From Bacteroidota bacterium (GTDB taxonomy: Bacteria; Bacteroidota; Bacteroidia; Chitinophagales; Saprospiraceae), in NCBI GenBank assembly GCA_024642665.1, contig JAHEAR010000023.1, positions 17,864 through 54,298 on the forward strand: 36,435 nt of DNA. The letters are read 5' to 3'. The number at the start of each line of letters is the position of its first letter. Position 1 is the stretch's first letter. Positions 1 to 8,774 of this stretch are shown here, one piece after another. The notes beneath the pieces were generated by a model. That model was not told where the DNA came from. It searched no databases and saw nothing but the letters and a program-made list of their open reading frames with translations. Made by a program: the position numbers and the translations under genes.

Positions 1-114
1 GGGCTGAAGCAATTCAGTTCCGAAGTTTGGATCGGGAAGAATGGGCGGGGTGAGTTGCCGTCGCCAATTCCGATCCATCGGAAATGGCAACCGAAGGAAG
101 ATTGGGCCGGGTAA
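1..114 (+). CDS. C-terminal fragment of an unidentified protein
   Basis: Frame 1 is open from the first base to a TAA at 112-114 and encodes 37 residues ending in HRKWQPKEDWAG. The composition (Trp, Lys and Glu rich, no low-complexity stretch) looks like a genuine protein tail, and the intergenic repeats begin right after the stop. The start lies outside the window. I do not recognise the family from so short a tail, so no function is proposed. It could still be a chance open frame. Confidence 0.5.
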   Translation, partial: GLKQFSSEVWIGKNGRGELPSPIPIHRKWQPKEDWAG

Positions 115-120
115 TGAATT

Positions 121-141
121 ATAGGGTTTAGGGCATAGGGT
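121..141 (+). repeat. Three heptads of the form NTAGGGY
   Basis: The units atagggt, ttagggc and atagggt follow each other without spacing, starting six bases after the stop codon at 112-114, and run into an A-rich stretch (aaaaaatat). The seven-base period, the position just after a stop and the A-rich tail match the longer arrays at 19293 and 31773. Confidence 0.55.
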
Positions 142-151
142 AAAAAATATC

Positions 152-246
152 TCCCGCTGATCGCGCAGATCTTCGCGGATAATTTTTTAGGACTCAATTT
201 TCAGGAGAAATAAAATGTTGATTTCACTCCGCGAAAGTCCGCGGGA
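152..246. repeat. Imperfect GC-rich inverted repeat upstream of the GxxExxY gene
   Basis: The arm at 152-179 begins tcccgc and ends ttcgcgga. The facing arm at 228-246 begins tccgcgaa and ends gcggga, so both ends of the two arms are reverse complements. The second arm lacks about nine internal bases. The arms stand out as GC-rich islands in AT-rich sequence. An 11-base piece (tccgcgggaaa, 238-248) recurs beyond the gene at 766-776. Confidence 0.55.
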
Positions 247-279
247 AAAATTCTTTGACTTTCTTAATATCCGAACCAT

Positions 280-672
280 ATGATAAACCTTAGGCTTCCC
301 GAAAACAAGATATCATACCAAGTCCGCGCAGCTATTTTTAAATCTTACAGAACACTTGGCCCTGGATTGCTTGAATCAGCTTATCAAGCTGTGCTTTTAT
401 ATGAATTAGAAAAAGCTGGGGTCAACGTTCAATGTGAAGTACCGTTACCTTTAATTCACGATCATATTAAACTTAATGTTGGTTACAGGATAGACCTGTT
501 AGTTGAAGAAAAGGTGATCATAGAAGTGAAATCAGTGGAAGTCCTTGCACCGGTGCATCACAAACAAGTGATTACTTATTTGAAATTATCTGGGTTAAAA
601 CTGGGCATCCTCGTCAATTTTAATACGGATGATATTCAAAATTCCATTTTCAGAAAAGTTAACGGCCTTTAG
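280..672 (+). CDS. GxxExxY family protein (PD-(D/E)XK nuclease-like fold)
   Basis: This 130-residue protein has the family's name-giving motif at G29-L-L-E32-S-A-Y35. It also has a nuclease-fold core with D72 (YRIDLL) and E82-V-K84 (IIEVKS), the arrangement of a PD-(D/E)XK active site. The full length is typical of the family. The function of GxxExxY proteins is not established; a role on nucleic acid is inferred from the fold only. The gene stands alone, with no obvious Shine-Dalgarno sequence. Short GC-rich repeats lie on both sides (152-246 and 766-776), as if gene and repeats travelled together. The start ATG at 280 is the first in frame and gives the complete N-terminal helix. Confidence 0.85.
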   Translation: MINLRLPENKISYQVRAAIFKSYRTLGPGLLESAYQAVLLYELEKAGVNVQCEVPLPLIHDHIKLNVGYRIDLLVEEKVIIEVKSVEVLAPVHHKQVITYLKLSGLKLGILVNFNTDDIQNSIFRKVNGL

Positions 673-765
673 ATCACACCTGTCTTTTCTTTGCGATATC
701 AGCTTTTTATCTGCTTTTTCTGCTTTTTACCTTCGCTTTTCACGGGACACTTTTTTTTTGCGCTA

Positions 766-776
766 TCCGCGGGAAA
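766..776 (+). repeat. Downstream copy of the 11-base repeat flanking the GxxExxY gene
   Basis: The sequence tccgcgggaaa is identical to 238-248, so the two copies bracket the gene. The surrounding stretch from the stop codon at 672 to 957 has no credible gene. It is strongly T-rich, with the unit ctgcttttt repeated near 710-730, and the short frames across it look like low-complexity translation. Confidence 0.5.
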
Positions 777-957
777 TCTTTTTTCCAATTCCAAAGAAAC
801 CAGGCAAACAGGATACCCAAGGCCGTCAATACTGTTTAATGCGAAAATCCATGATTTGTATCTCGTTTCTCACCCTTTCCGATTAACTTTATAGTGCCCT
901 CTAAAAATATTCCCTCTCCCTTTTGCGCACAACTCACCTCATATGACTTTCATATGT

Positions 958-965
958 TAACTTTG
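958..965 (+). promoter_or_regulatory. TAnnTTTG -7 element immediately before the giant surface gene
   Basis: TAACTTTG fits the Bacteroidota -7 consensus exactly and ends only four bases before the ATG at 970. If used, transcription would begin at or next to the start codon and the mRNA would be almost leaderless. I found no convincing TTTG -33 element at the usual distance, which lowers confidence. Confidence 0.45.
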
Positions 966-969
966 ATAT

Positions 970-3900
970 ATGCGTTATCTATTCTTTCTATTGATCTTAT
1001 TATCCTGGGGAACTGGCTATAGCCAGGGGAGTGGTTTTTCATTCAGCTATAATGGACCGACACAGATTGTGGTAGGTGATGACTGTCTGGAGGCCCTGAA
1101 CTGGGGCCACCCAAACACACCCACCGCTCATAGCAACATACCCGGTGGGGTGATCGTCTCCTTTGACATCTATTCCATCAGCCCGGATTATGAAATTGAT
1201 GACCTTGTCCCAGGTGGAACAACCGTCACCGTCTTTTATCAAGCCGTTGACAATTTTGGAAATTCTGCCCTTTATGGCTTTACGATTTCATTTATTGATC
1301 AGACCCCTCCGGTTTTTGACCCGCTATCACTTCCACCAAATCTGACGATCTCCTGCTCGAATCAAGTGCCTCCTCCGGCAGATATTGAGGTTTCTGATAA
1401 TTGCGAAAATGAAAACACCAATCTTACTGTCACTTTCACCGAAACAAACAATGCCGTGCCTTGTGCAGGTGGAAGCATCATTCGCACCTGGGTCGCCGAT
1501 GATGATCTGGGTAATTATTCCACCTTTACGCAAACGATTACCGTTACGCCTGATGTGATCCCTCCGGTCATCATGAATAATCTGCAAAACGGCATGGCAC
1601 CCTGCTCAACTGCGATGGCCCAATATACCTTATGGTTAAACACCCAACGGGCTAATTTTACGGCGACCGATAATGGTTGTGGCCTGATGTCTTTGACAGA
1701 TAATGCGCCAAACCCTGCGATCATCACTTCCTTCTGTGGTGTGATTGATGTAACATTTACTGCGACTGACAACTGCGGGAATATCAGTACCGTGATCAAA
1801 ACGTTTACCGTTTTTAACGCTGTCGCTCCCGTTATTACTACGCCCGCCACAGGAGCAGAAGGAGATTGCAGTCAAAGCAACATCGCCCAGGTTTTTAACG
1901 CCTGGATCAACAATCATGGAGGCGCTGAGGCAACTGATGATTGCAGTTCCATCTTCTGGTCCACTTACCCACCGAATCCGACAGTTGGTGATACCTGTAA
2001 TACTGCCATAGAAGTTCTTTTTATCGCCGGTGATGGTTGTAATAATTTTGATACGACGGCGGCTAGTTTTACACTGACTGACAATACGCCGCCGGTAATC
2101 ACTTCAGTTCCTTCCACGATCATATTAGGTTGTCATTTAATGACCATCGATTCCTTATTGCAAGATTGGCTTATGAACCGAGGATTCAGTAATGCCAGTG
2201 ATCTGTGTACTTCCAATGCCGATCTCCGGACGGGTTTCAGAATTGGAGGAAATGCATTGACTTTAGAAGAGGTGCTTGAAGCATGGGAGGATTCGTTGGT
2301 GTCCGGATGCCATGACAATGTAATCATTGGCGGCATTGGCATTAATAATGTCAAAGCCTACCTTCCGGTTGAGTTTACGTATACCGATAAGTGCGATAAT
2401 GAAACCGGCAAAATTGGATACTTCGGCATCACCGATAATGGTCGACCAATTTTCGAGACCAATCCGGTGGATACATCTTTTGCCTGCGCGCAGGGGGGCA
2501 GTTGGGAAGATGGCTTTTTAGCATGGTACAATTCCGCAGGAGCGGCCACATACACAGACCTCTGCAGTGAAGTCACCGTCCATGCAAGTATGACAGCCGA
2601 CAGTGCTATTCAAATACTAGCCGCCGCTCTTGATACGGCTTGCCTGCAAGGGGTGTCCGTGACCATCTCTTTTAGTTTAACAGATGAATGCGGTAACAAC
2701 AGCCTGATGATGCCTTCCGGTACGTTTAGTATTCAGGATACAGTTGCCCCTGTACTGGTAACCCCAGCGATGGATGCTTTACTACCCTGCTCGGACAATG
2801 TGCAGTTGCAACTCGAAACCTGGATTGATACACTGGCAGGAGCTGAAGCCAGCGATGGTTGTGGTACACTGGCGTGGGAATTTAGTTGGGTGGATACAGC
2901 CGGCATGATTCAAGTAGGTGTACCCGGTATTGGTCCCTATCCAAGTCTGCTTGATTTAGATTGTTCCAGTGGAATAGAAATTGTTTTTGAAGGATTTGAT
3001 ATTTGTCAAAACAGTGTTACTGATACTGCAGTGTTTTCCGTGATTGATACGTTGCCGCCCATGATTACACTTTCAGCAGATTCAGTCCATCTCGAATGTC
3101 AGGATACTATACCGGGCGATCTTCCGCTTGTTACAGATGAGTGTGATTCAGAGCCACTCATCACCTATACAGATAGTGTAAGCATGGACTCCTGTCTGGG
3201 CATACCACTGATCGTCATCAGGACCTGGACAGCCATGGATGACTGCGGCAACGCCTCCTCTGCTATGCAATGGTTTTTCCGCATTGACACCATCCCACCC
3301 ACGTTCGATTTACCTCCGGATACGCTTGCCTTTTGTGGCGGCGATAGTCTGTCTTTACTTAATGTATTGGACAACTGCGATCCCGATCCGGTGATTACGT
3401 TTGAAGATATGCTAACCGGCATTGCTTGCAACCAAACGCTTAATCGGATCTGGACAGTGACGGATGCATGTGGCAACTTCACTACTGCCGAACAAATTTT
3501 TAATTTGACGGATGATACTGCCCCTGAGATAATTGTATCACCGGGAAATTTCATTTATGCGTGTGATACTTCGTCGCTCGATTTGCAATCGGAGTATGAA
3601 CAATGGATGAATGCCGTACAGATTGAAGATGGTTGTTCCGCTGCCGATTACTTCATCGCAGTAGCAGGCTCCTATATGCTGGATGATACGACTACCTGGC
3701 CGGGCACACCCATCCCTGATTCCATCATGGCAATGTGCGGAATTAATCTATTGATCGAAGCTGACCTTGTCGCTTATGATGCCTGTGGCAATGCCGTGGT
3801 GGAAGCAATTTCATTTTCTGTGATGGATACCATCAGCCCAATATTTATAGACTGTCCTGATGAACTGATTCTGCAACCCGATATGAACGATTGCCAGGCA

Positions 3901-6900
3901 ACCGTTACATTAATGCATCCGGACTTTATTGAAATATGCTTTCCGGAAGAAGTTGTTATCCAACTGATCATCAACCATGGGGATTCTATTGTAGTGAGTC
4001 CACTTGCTTCTATTGACACCATCCTTCCAGTGGGTATGCACAACATCGAATGGCTTGCCATTGATTGTAATGGAAATGTCGGAAGTTGTAATACGACTGT
4101 TCGGGTCGTTGATATAAATGCGCTTAGTATACAATGTCCTTCGGACACGTTATTATACACCTCCCCTGAAACATGTGTTACTGTGCTTTCACTTTTTACA
4201 CCTGAAACCACCACAGGTGATTGCAGTCAAGGAAGTATTAAATGGAACGGATACGTCGAGGGCATGGCTAATCCATCTGCATTTACGTTTGATTCTGCCG
4301 ATCAGGAAGTAATCGTTGAATTTAACGTCGGCATGCACAATGTCTTTTTTATTGCGATTGATAGTATCGGAAATACGGATACCTGTAGGTTTATGGTTGA
4401 GGTCAGGGATACCATTTCTCCGGCAGTGCATTGCCAAAATGATACAATTTTCTTACAGCCTTCAGGTCTAGAAGATATCGATGTATCATCAACCGGACTT
4501 TTATTATCCGCTGAAGATGCGTGTGGCATTGATACAATAATGTATGATCCTCCAACAGTCAATTGCAGTAACAATGGAGATAGTGTACCCATCACCATTA
4601 CCGCTACGGATGAAAATGGAAATACAAGTGAATGCCAGGCTATTCTGGTGGTCAACACGCTACCTTTGATGCCTTATTCAGAAAGTCAGTTGTGTGATGA
4701 CACCCTGCGTCTTTTTGCCAATCTCCCTGATGGATCGGATACGATCTATACGTTTTCATGGACAGGGCCTGATATGTTTGTATCCACAGATCAAAACCCA
4801 ATCATTCCTGCGTCAGATACAACAAACTCCGGCACCTATGTCCTCACCATCGAAAGTGAAAACGGATGCATAACCACCGGCAGTGTTGAAGTCATTGTGC
4901 AGGAATTAGTTGCTCCTGTGCTCTTGGTGGCTCCTGACACGCTATGCGCAGGTGAACAAGTAACGATAACGACACAAAGCTTTTCAGGTGATGTAAACTA
5001 TCAGTGGTTTGTTGAACTGCCGGCCGGAGACACGCTGGAAGCGAATACGGATGTACCGGAATATTTTTTCATCCCCGCTGTGGCTGGTACCTATCGGGTC
5101 TTCGGAATATTGTCTCAGGACACCTGTACTTCGGCTCCGGGGATCCCTGTTGAATTTTTTGTGGTCAGTGTACCCGAGGCTAATATCGCCGGAGATTCAC
5201 TGATCTTGTGTGTTGATGATACCTTATACCTCGTTCCGAATATTGTGTTTGACAGTCTTCAATATGCCTGGACCGGACCAAATGGATACGAATCTTTTGA
5301 AGCAACACCTCCCGGTATTCCGGCAAGTGAAATTGACACATCAGCAACGTATACACTGACTGTTTCAAATGCATTTTGTTCTTCACGTGCTGACAGCCTT
5401 TTTGTTTTAATACAGCCACCACTACCCCTTCCGATGATCACCGGTGATACATTTGCCTGTGAAGGTGGTACGATTGTTCTCACGACCATGTCTTCTCATT
5501 CCTCCTATGAATGGATTGACCCGCTGGGAAATTCCATTATAACAGATACTGACTCTTTAAGCGTTGCGCCAGTGGGTATGGATCAATCCGGCGATTGGAA
5601 AGTTATCGCTTATGAAAACGGTTGTGCCTCTGATACGTCAGCAGCCTTTACCATCATCATTGATACGGCCATTCAAATTTTGATTGAACCGGTTCCTGTA
5701 GTTTGTGAAGGAGACTCTATCACATTATCCTTTTCACCGGTTATTTCGGGAGATTATTTCTGGTCGGGACCTGATGCTTTCAGTTCAATGGATCTCTCTC
5801 CCACTCTACTCGCACAAACAGGAACCTATTCCGTCTCCCTGATGAGTGATACCGGATGTAATGCAGTGGATTCTACTGATATTATGGTAGATGATTTACC
5901 GGTCATTACTTCATTAGTTTCTGATGCCACTGATTGTGTCAATGGCATCGATGCGGTTACCATTTGGGCGATCACACAACCTGATTTTTCTCCGGATTAC
6001 ATGTATGATTGGAATGGACCCTCAGATTTTATACTACAGGATTCATCCATTCGAATAGATAGTGCGACGGCTTTCATGAGTGGTGTGTATTCGCTTGTCA
6101 TCACCAATGGCGTCTGTGTATCTGATACCGCAATGATTTCCATTGATCTCACTGACACACCGGATATGCCGATTATATCAGGGGATAATCAATATTGCTA
6201 TGGCGATAGTATTTTCCTTTTTATCGATAGCCCTGTGGTTGGAGGAATCTATTCATGGACTTCTTCTGATACAAATGCTATTATTGTCAGTCCGGGCACG
6301 CTGGTGATTCCGAATGCTACGCCGGGGTGGAATGGTGCGTACACTGTAGATCTTACGATAGATGGTTGCACTTCTGTTTCTTCCTCTATCGCAGTGCAGG
6401 TAAGCTCAGAATTATTTGCACCAAGTATCACGACGGCCCCGCAGATATGTGAAGGAGATAGTCTTGTTTTAATTTCCACTGCACCTGCCGGTTCGATGTC
6501 CAATTGGATATCCTCTAATGGTTTTGACAGCAACGAAGACCAGCCGGTTATCTTTCCGGTACAACTGGAAGATGCAGGAACTTATCAATTAATATACTCC
6601 TTAAACGGTTGTCCTTCGCCACCTTCCAACCCGTTTGATATAGAAGTTCTTCCTTCTCCCTCACCCCCTTCAGGAACTGCTGATATCAGTTCTGTGTGTA
6701 TCGATCAGGCGGTTCCCATTGAACTTTGTATTGAACAAAATTCAATTATTTCCGGAGGAACCTATAGTTGGCAACTAAATGGCACTGGTATTATAGGAGG
6801 TCCGACAGCAGATAGTTGCATCACCATCAATAGCGGACTTCTGCATGCCGGAGTCAATAGCATTTCTGCCATCGTTTCCATTCAGGGATGTCGTTCTGTT

Positions 6901-7740
6901 CCGGGGCAGGAAGTATTGATCAATGGTGATGAAATTCCAAAACAAACGGCGGATGCTGGGCCCGATATCACTATCTGTCCGGGAGAACAAGTTATATTAA
7001 ATGGGTCTGATCCATCGCCCGGCACCGGATTTTGGTTAAGTGATGATGCCCTTGTCATCTTCTCTGATCCCACCGATCCGATGGCTGATATCATTGGTCT
7101 TCCCTCAGGTACTTATACGCTTGCCTGGACTTTGAGCTATGCCTCATGCCTTGATTACAGTGAAGACTCTTCGGTTATTAATGTCTTGTCATCTCCTCTG
7201 GCCTTTCCGGATACAGTGGAGGTTCCGTTTGGACTGACGACTGAGTTTAATGTCGTATCGAATGATTTAATTTATTCCGGAGGCTATACCATTCAGATTG
7301 TTTCTTCTACACAGAAAGGGAATGTACTGCCCATTGGAAATGGATCCTTCAGATACTCGCCGAATGTTGGCTTTGTCGGCACGGATAGGATGATCTATCG
7401 CATATGTTCTGTCGAATGTCCTGATGAATGCAGTGAAACGGAAGTCGTTCTAAAAGTTGGAAATGAAGATGATTGTTTTGTTCCGACGTTGATCACCCCG
7501 AACAACGATGGAGTCAATGATCTTCTGGTGGTGCCTTGTCTGGAGACAGATCGCTACCCTAATAACAAGATTACAGTTTTCAATCAATGGGGCAATATTG
7601 TGTTTTCTGCTTCTCCGTATGCAAACGATTGGGATGGAACGCATGATGGTACTTCATTACCGGTCAGTACCTATTTCTATATCATGGACTTTGGCGATGG
7701 CAGCACACCGAAAAAGACCTTCCTGATTCTCGAACGCTAA
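970..7740 (+). CDS. Giant HYR/Ig-like repeat surface protein with type B T9SS sorting domain
   Basis: The protein has 2,256 residues. A signal peptide covers about residues 1-19 and ends YSQ. Residues 90-1240 carry repeated HYR-like modules marked by TDxCGN and DxxPP motifs. Residues 1240-2080 are cysteine-containing Ig/PKD-like modules with recurring WxGP and GxYxL motifs. A further Ig/cadherin-like module occupies about 2080-2165. The last 88 residues are the CHU_C/gliding-motility-associated C-terminal domain (TPNNDGVND, then WGNIVF, then DWDG), the type B signal for T9SS export. It is therefore inferred to be a secreted, cell-surface adhesin or matrix protein; the ligand is unknown. It is rich in D-(S/T)-hydrophobic triplets, the Bacteroidota O-glycosylation motif. 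The next gene encodes the kind of PorP/SprF partner that type B cargo needs. Confidence 0.92.
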   Translation: MRYLFFLLILLSWGTGYSQGSGFSFSYNGPTQIVVGDDCLEALNWGHPNTPTAHSNIPGGVIVSFDIYSISPDYEIDDLVPGGTTVTVFYQAVDNFGNSALYGFTISFIDQTPPVFDPLSLPPNLTISCSNQVPPPADIEVSDNCENENTNLTVTFTETNNAVPCAGGSIIRTWVADDDLGNYSTFTQTITVTPDVIPPVIMNNLQNGMAPCSTAMAQYTLWLNTQRANFTATDNGCGLMSLTDNAPNPAIITSFCGVIDVTFTATDNCGNISTVIKTFTVFNAVAPVITTPATGAEGDCSQSNIAQVFNAWINNHGGAEATDDCSSIFWSTYPPNPTVGDTCNTAIEVLFIAGDGCNNFDTTAASFTLTDNTPPVITSVPSTIILGCHLMTIDSLLQDWLMNRGFSNASDLCTSNADLRTGFRIGGNALTLEEVLEAWEDSLVSGCHDNVIIGGIGINNVKAYLPVEFTYTDKCDNETGKIGYFGITDNGRPIFETNPVDTSFACAQGGSWEDGFLAWYNSAGAATYTDLCSEVTVHASMTADSAIQILAAALDTACLQGVSVTISFSLTDECGNNSLMMPSGTFSIQDTVAPVLVTPAMDALLPCSDNVQLQLETWIDTLAGAEASDGCGTLAWEFSWVDTAGMIQVGVPGIGPYPSLLDLDCSSGIEIVFEGFDICQNSVTDTAVFSVIDTLPPMITLSADSVHLECQDTIPGDLPLVTDECDSEPLITYTDSVSMDSCLGIPLIVIRTWTAMDDCGNASSAMQWFFRIDTIPPTFDLPPDTLAFCGGDSLSLLNVLDNCDPDPVITFEDMLTGIACNQTLNRIWTVTDACGNFTTAEQIFNLTDDTAPEIIVSPGNFIYACDTSSLDLQSEYEQWMNAVQIEDGCSAADYFIAVAGSYMLDDTTTWPGTPIPDSIMAMCGINLLIEADLVAYDACGNAVVEAISFSVMDTISPIFIDCPDELILQPDMNDCQATVTLMHPDFIEICFPEEVVIQLIINHGDSIVVSPLASIDTILPVGMHNIEWLAIDCNGNVGSCNTTVRVVDINALSIQCPSDTLLYTSPETCVTVLSLFTPETTTGDCSQGSIKWNGYVEGMANPSAFTFDSADQEVIVEFNVGMHNVFFIAIDSIGNTDTCRFMVEVRDTISPAVHCQNDTIFLQPSGLEDIDVSSTGLLLSAEDACGIDTIMYDPPTVNCSNNGDSVPITITATDENGNTSECQAILVVNTLPLMPYSESQLCDDTLRLFANLPDGSDTIYTFSWTGPDMFVSTDQNPIIPASDTTNSGTYVLTIESENGCITTGSVEVIVQELVAPVLLVAPDTLCAGEQVTITTQSFSGDVNYQWFVELPAGDTLEANTDVPEYFFIPAVAGTYRVFGILSQDTCTSAPGIPVEFFVVSVPEANIAGDSLILCVDDTLYLVPNIVFDSLQYAWTGPNGYESFEATPPGIPASEIDTSATYTLTVSNAFCSSRADSLFVLIQPPLPLPMITGDTFACEGGTIVLTTMSSHSSYEWIDPLGNSIITDTDSLSVAPVGMDQSGDWKVIAYENGCASDTSAAFTIIIDTAIQILIEPVPVVCEGDSITLSFSPVISGDYFWSGPDAFSSMDLSPTLLAQTGTYSVSLMSDTGCNAVDSTDIMVDDLPVITSLVSDATDCVNGIDAVTIWAITQPDFSPDYMYDWNGPSDFILQDSSIRIDSATAFMSGVYSLVITNGVCVSDTAMISIDLTDTPDMPIISGDNQYCYGDSIFLFIDSPVVGGIYSWTSSDTNAIIVSPGTLVIPNATPGWNGAYTVDLTIDGCTSVSSSIAVQVSSELFAPSITTAPQICEGDSLVLISTAPAGSMSNWISSNGFDSNEDQPVIFPVQLEDAGTYQLIYSLNGCPSPPSNPFDIEVLPSPSPPSGTADISSVCIDQAVPIELCIEQNSIISGGTYSWQLNGTGIIGGPTADSCITINSGLLHAGVNSISAIVSIQGCRSVPGQEVLINGDEIPKQTADAGPDITICPGEQVILNGSDPSPGTGFWLSDDALVIFSDPTDPMADIIGLPSGTYTLAWTLSYASCLDYSEDSSVINVLSSPLAFPDTVEVPFGLTTEFNVVSNDLIYSGGYTIQIVSSTQKGNVLPIGNGSFRYSPNVGFVGTDRMIYRICSVECPDECSETEVVLKVGNEDDCFVPTLITPNNDGVNDLLVVPCLETDRYPNNKITVFNQWGNIVFSASPYANDWDGTHDGTSLPVSTYFYIMDFGDGSTPKKTFLILER

Positions 7741-7806
7741 ATGTCCTGTGAAATGAAAAGTTTTTCTAAAAATAATATCCTTCTTATGTATTCTGATGCA
7801 AAGAAA

Positions 7807-8766
7807 ATGAAGTTAGGTATATCCATTTTCATCGTTTTGATGCTTGTGCTTGCGATCCCTCTCTCCGCTCAGCAGCAACAATTAAATACGATGTTTATGT
7901 ATAATAAATTACTCATCAATCCGGCCTATGCAGGGTATCATGATCATGTATGCCTGACCGGAATTGTACGAGAGCAATGGCTTGGGTTTGAAGGAGCACC
8001 AAAAGCACAGGCACTGAGCCTGAATGCCCCGTTGTCATCACAACGAATTGGTTTAGGGGTAAACCTTCAACGTCAATCGATTGGTGTATCCAGTGCTACC
8101 ACGATCGATGGTATCTATTCGTATCGCATCCAGACAGGCAAGGGAACATTGAGTCTTGGCGTACAGGCTTCCGGAAGATTTCTGGCGGTAGATTACAGTG
8201 ATCCTGCTGTACGGGCTGTACAGGACATCGGTATTGATCCGGGGATTGATGCCTTGGCAGACAGTAAGTTTCTGGCAAATGTTGGTGCGGGCATTTATTA
8301 CAGTACGCCTGCTTTTTACGTTGGTGCTTCGGCGCCAAGACTGATGAGTTCAGATATCGATTTCGAAGTCAACAATCTTTTTACGGCTAAAGAGCAACCG
8401 CATTACTATTTTATGACTGGGGTGGCACTCAAGCTTAACTATAAAATGAGTTTTGTTCCGCAAGTATTGGTTCGCTATACAGAAGCTGCACCGATAAGTG
8501 TTGATCTGAATCTGGGTATGCGATGGGGGCAGGATTATGGTGTCGGGGTATCCTTTCGAAGGGGTGATCTAAATGCAGATTTTCTTGAATCTATTGATGT
8601 CATCGCCTCTGCGAAAATCCTTCGCGGTCTGCGCATTGCTGCAGCCTATGATTTTACATTGAGTGAACTTCAGCGCTACAGTGACGGAAGCATTGAAGTA
8701 ATGCTGATGTATTGCTTTGGAGAAGCTGCAAGGCCCGCCACATTTATTAATCCACGGTATTTCTAA
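7807..8766 (+). CDS. PorP/SprF family T9SS outer-membrane protein
   Basis: From the ATG at 7807 the protein has 319 residues and opens with a normal signal peptide ending PLSAQ. The frame is open back to an ATG at 7741, directly after the preceding stop, but starting there would place 22 mostly polar residues before the signal. The family signature follows the signal: NKLLINPAYAG, then REQW, then SLNAPL. The rest has alternating strands of a beta-barrel and ends in aromatic F. Members bind T9SS cargo with type B sorting domains; in Flavobacterium, SprF serves SprB. Its position straight after a type B cargo gene, on the same strand with a very short gap, argues for a dedicated cargo partner. 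Confidence 0.9.
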   Translation: MKLGISIFIVLMLVLAIPLSAQQQQLNTMFMYNKLLINPAYAGYHDHVCLTGIVREQWLGFEGAPKAQALSLNAPLSSQRIGLGVNLQRQSIGVSSATTIDGIYSYRIQTGKGTLSLGVQASGRFLAVDYSDPAVRAVQDIGIDPGIDALADSKFLANVGAGIYYSTPAFYVGASAPRLMSSDIDFEVNNLFTAKEQPHYYFMTGVALKLNYKMSFVPQVLVRYTEAAPISVDLNLGMRWGQDYGVGVSFRRGDLNADFLESIDVIASAKILRGLRIAAAYDFTLSELQRYSDGSIEVMLMYCFGEAARPATFINPRYF

Positions 8767-8774
8767 ACTGCGAT

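Noticed and set aside
691-894. Short plus-strand frames after the GxxExxY gene
   Set aside because: They are Phe/Leu/Ser-rich translations of a T-rich, repeat-bearing stretch and overlap each other in different frames.
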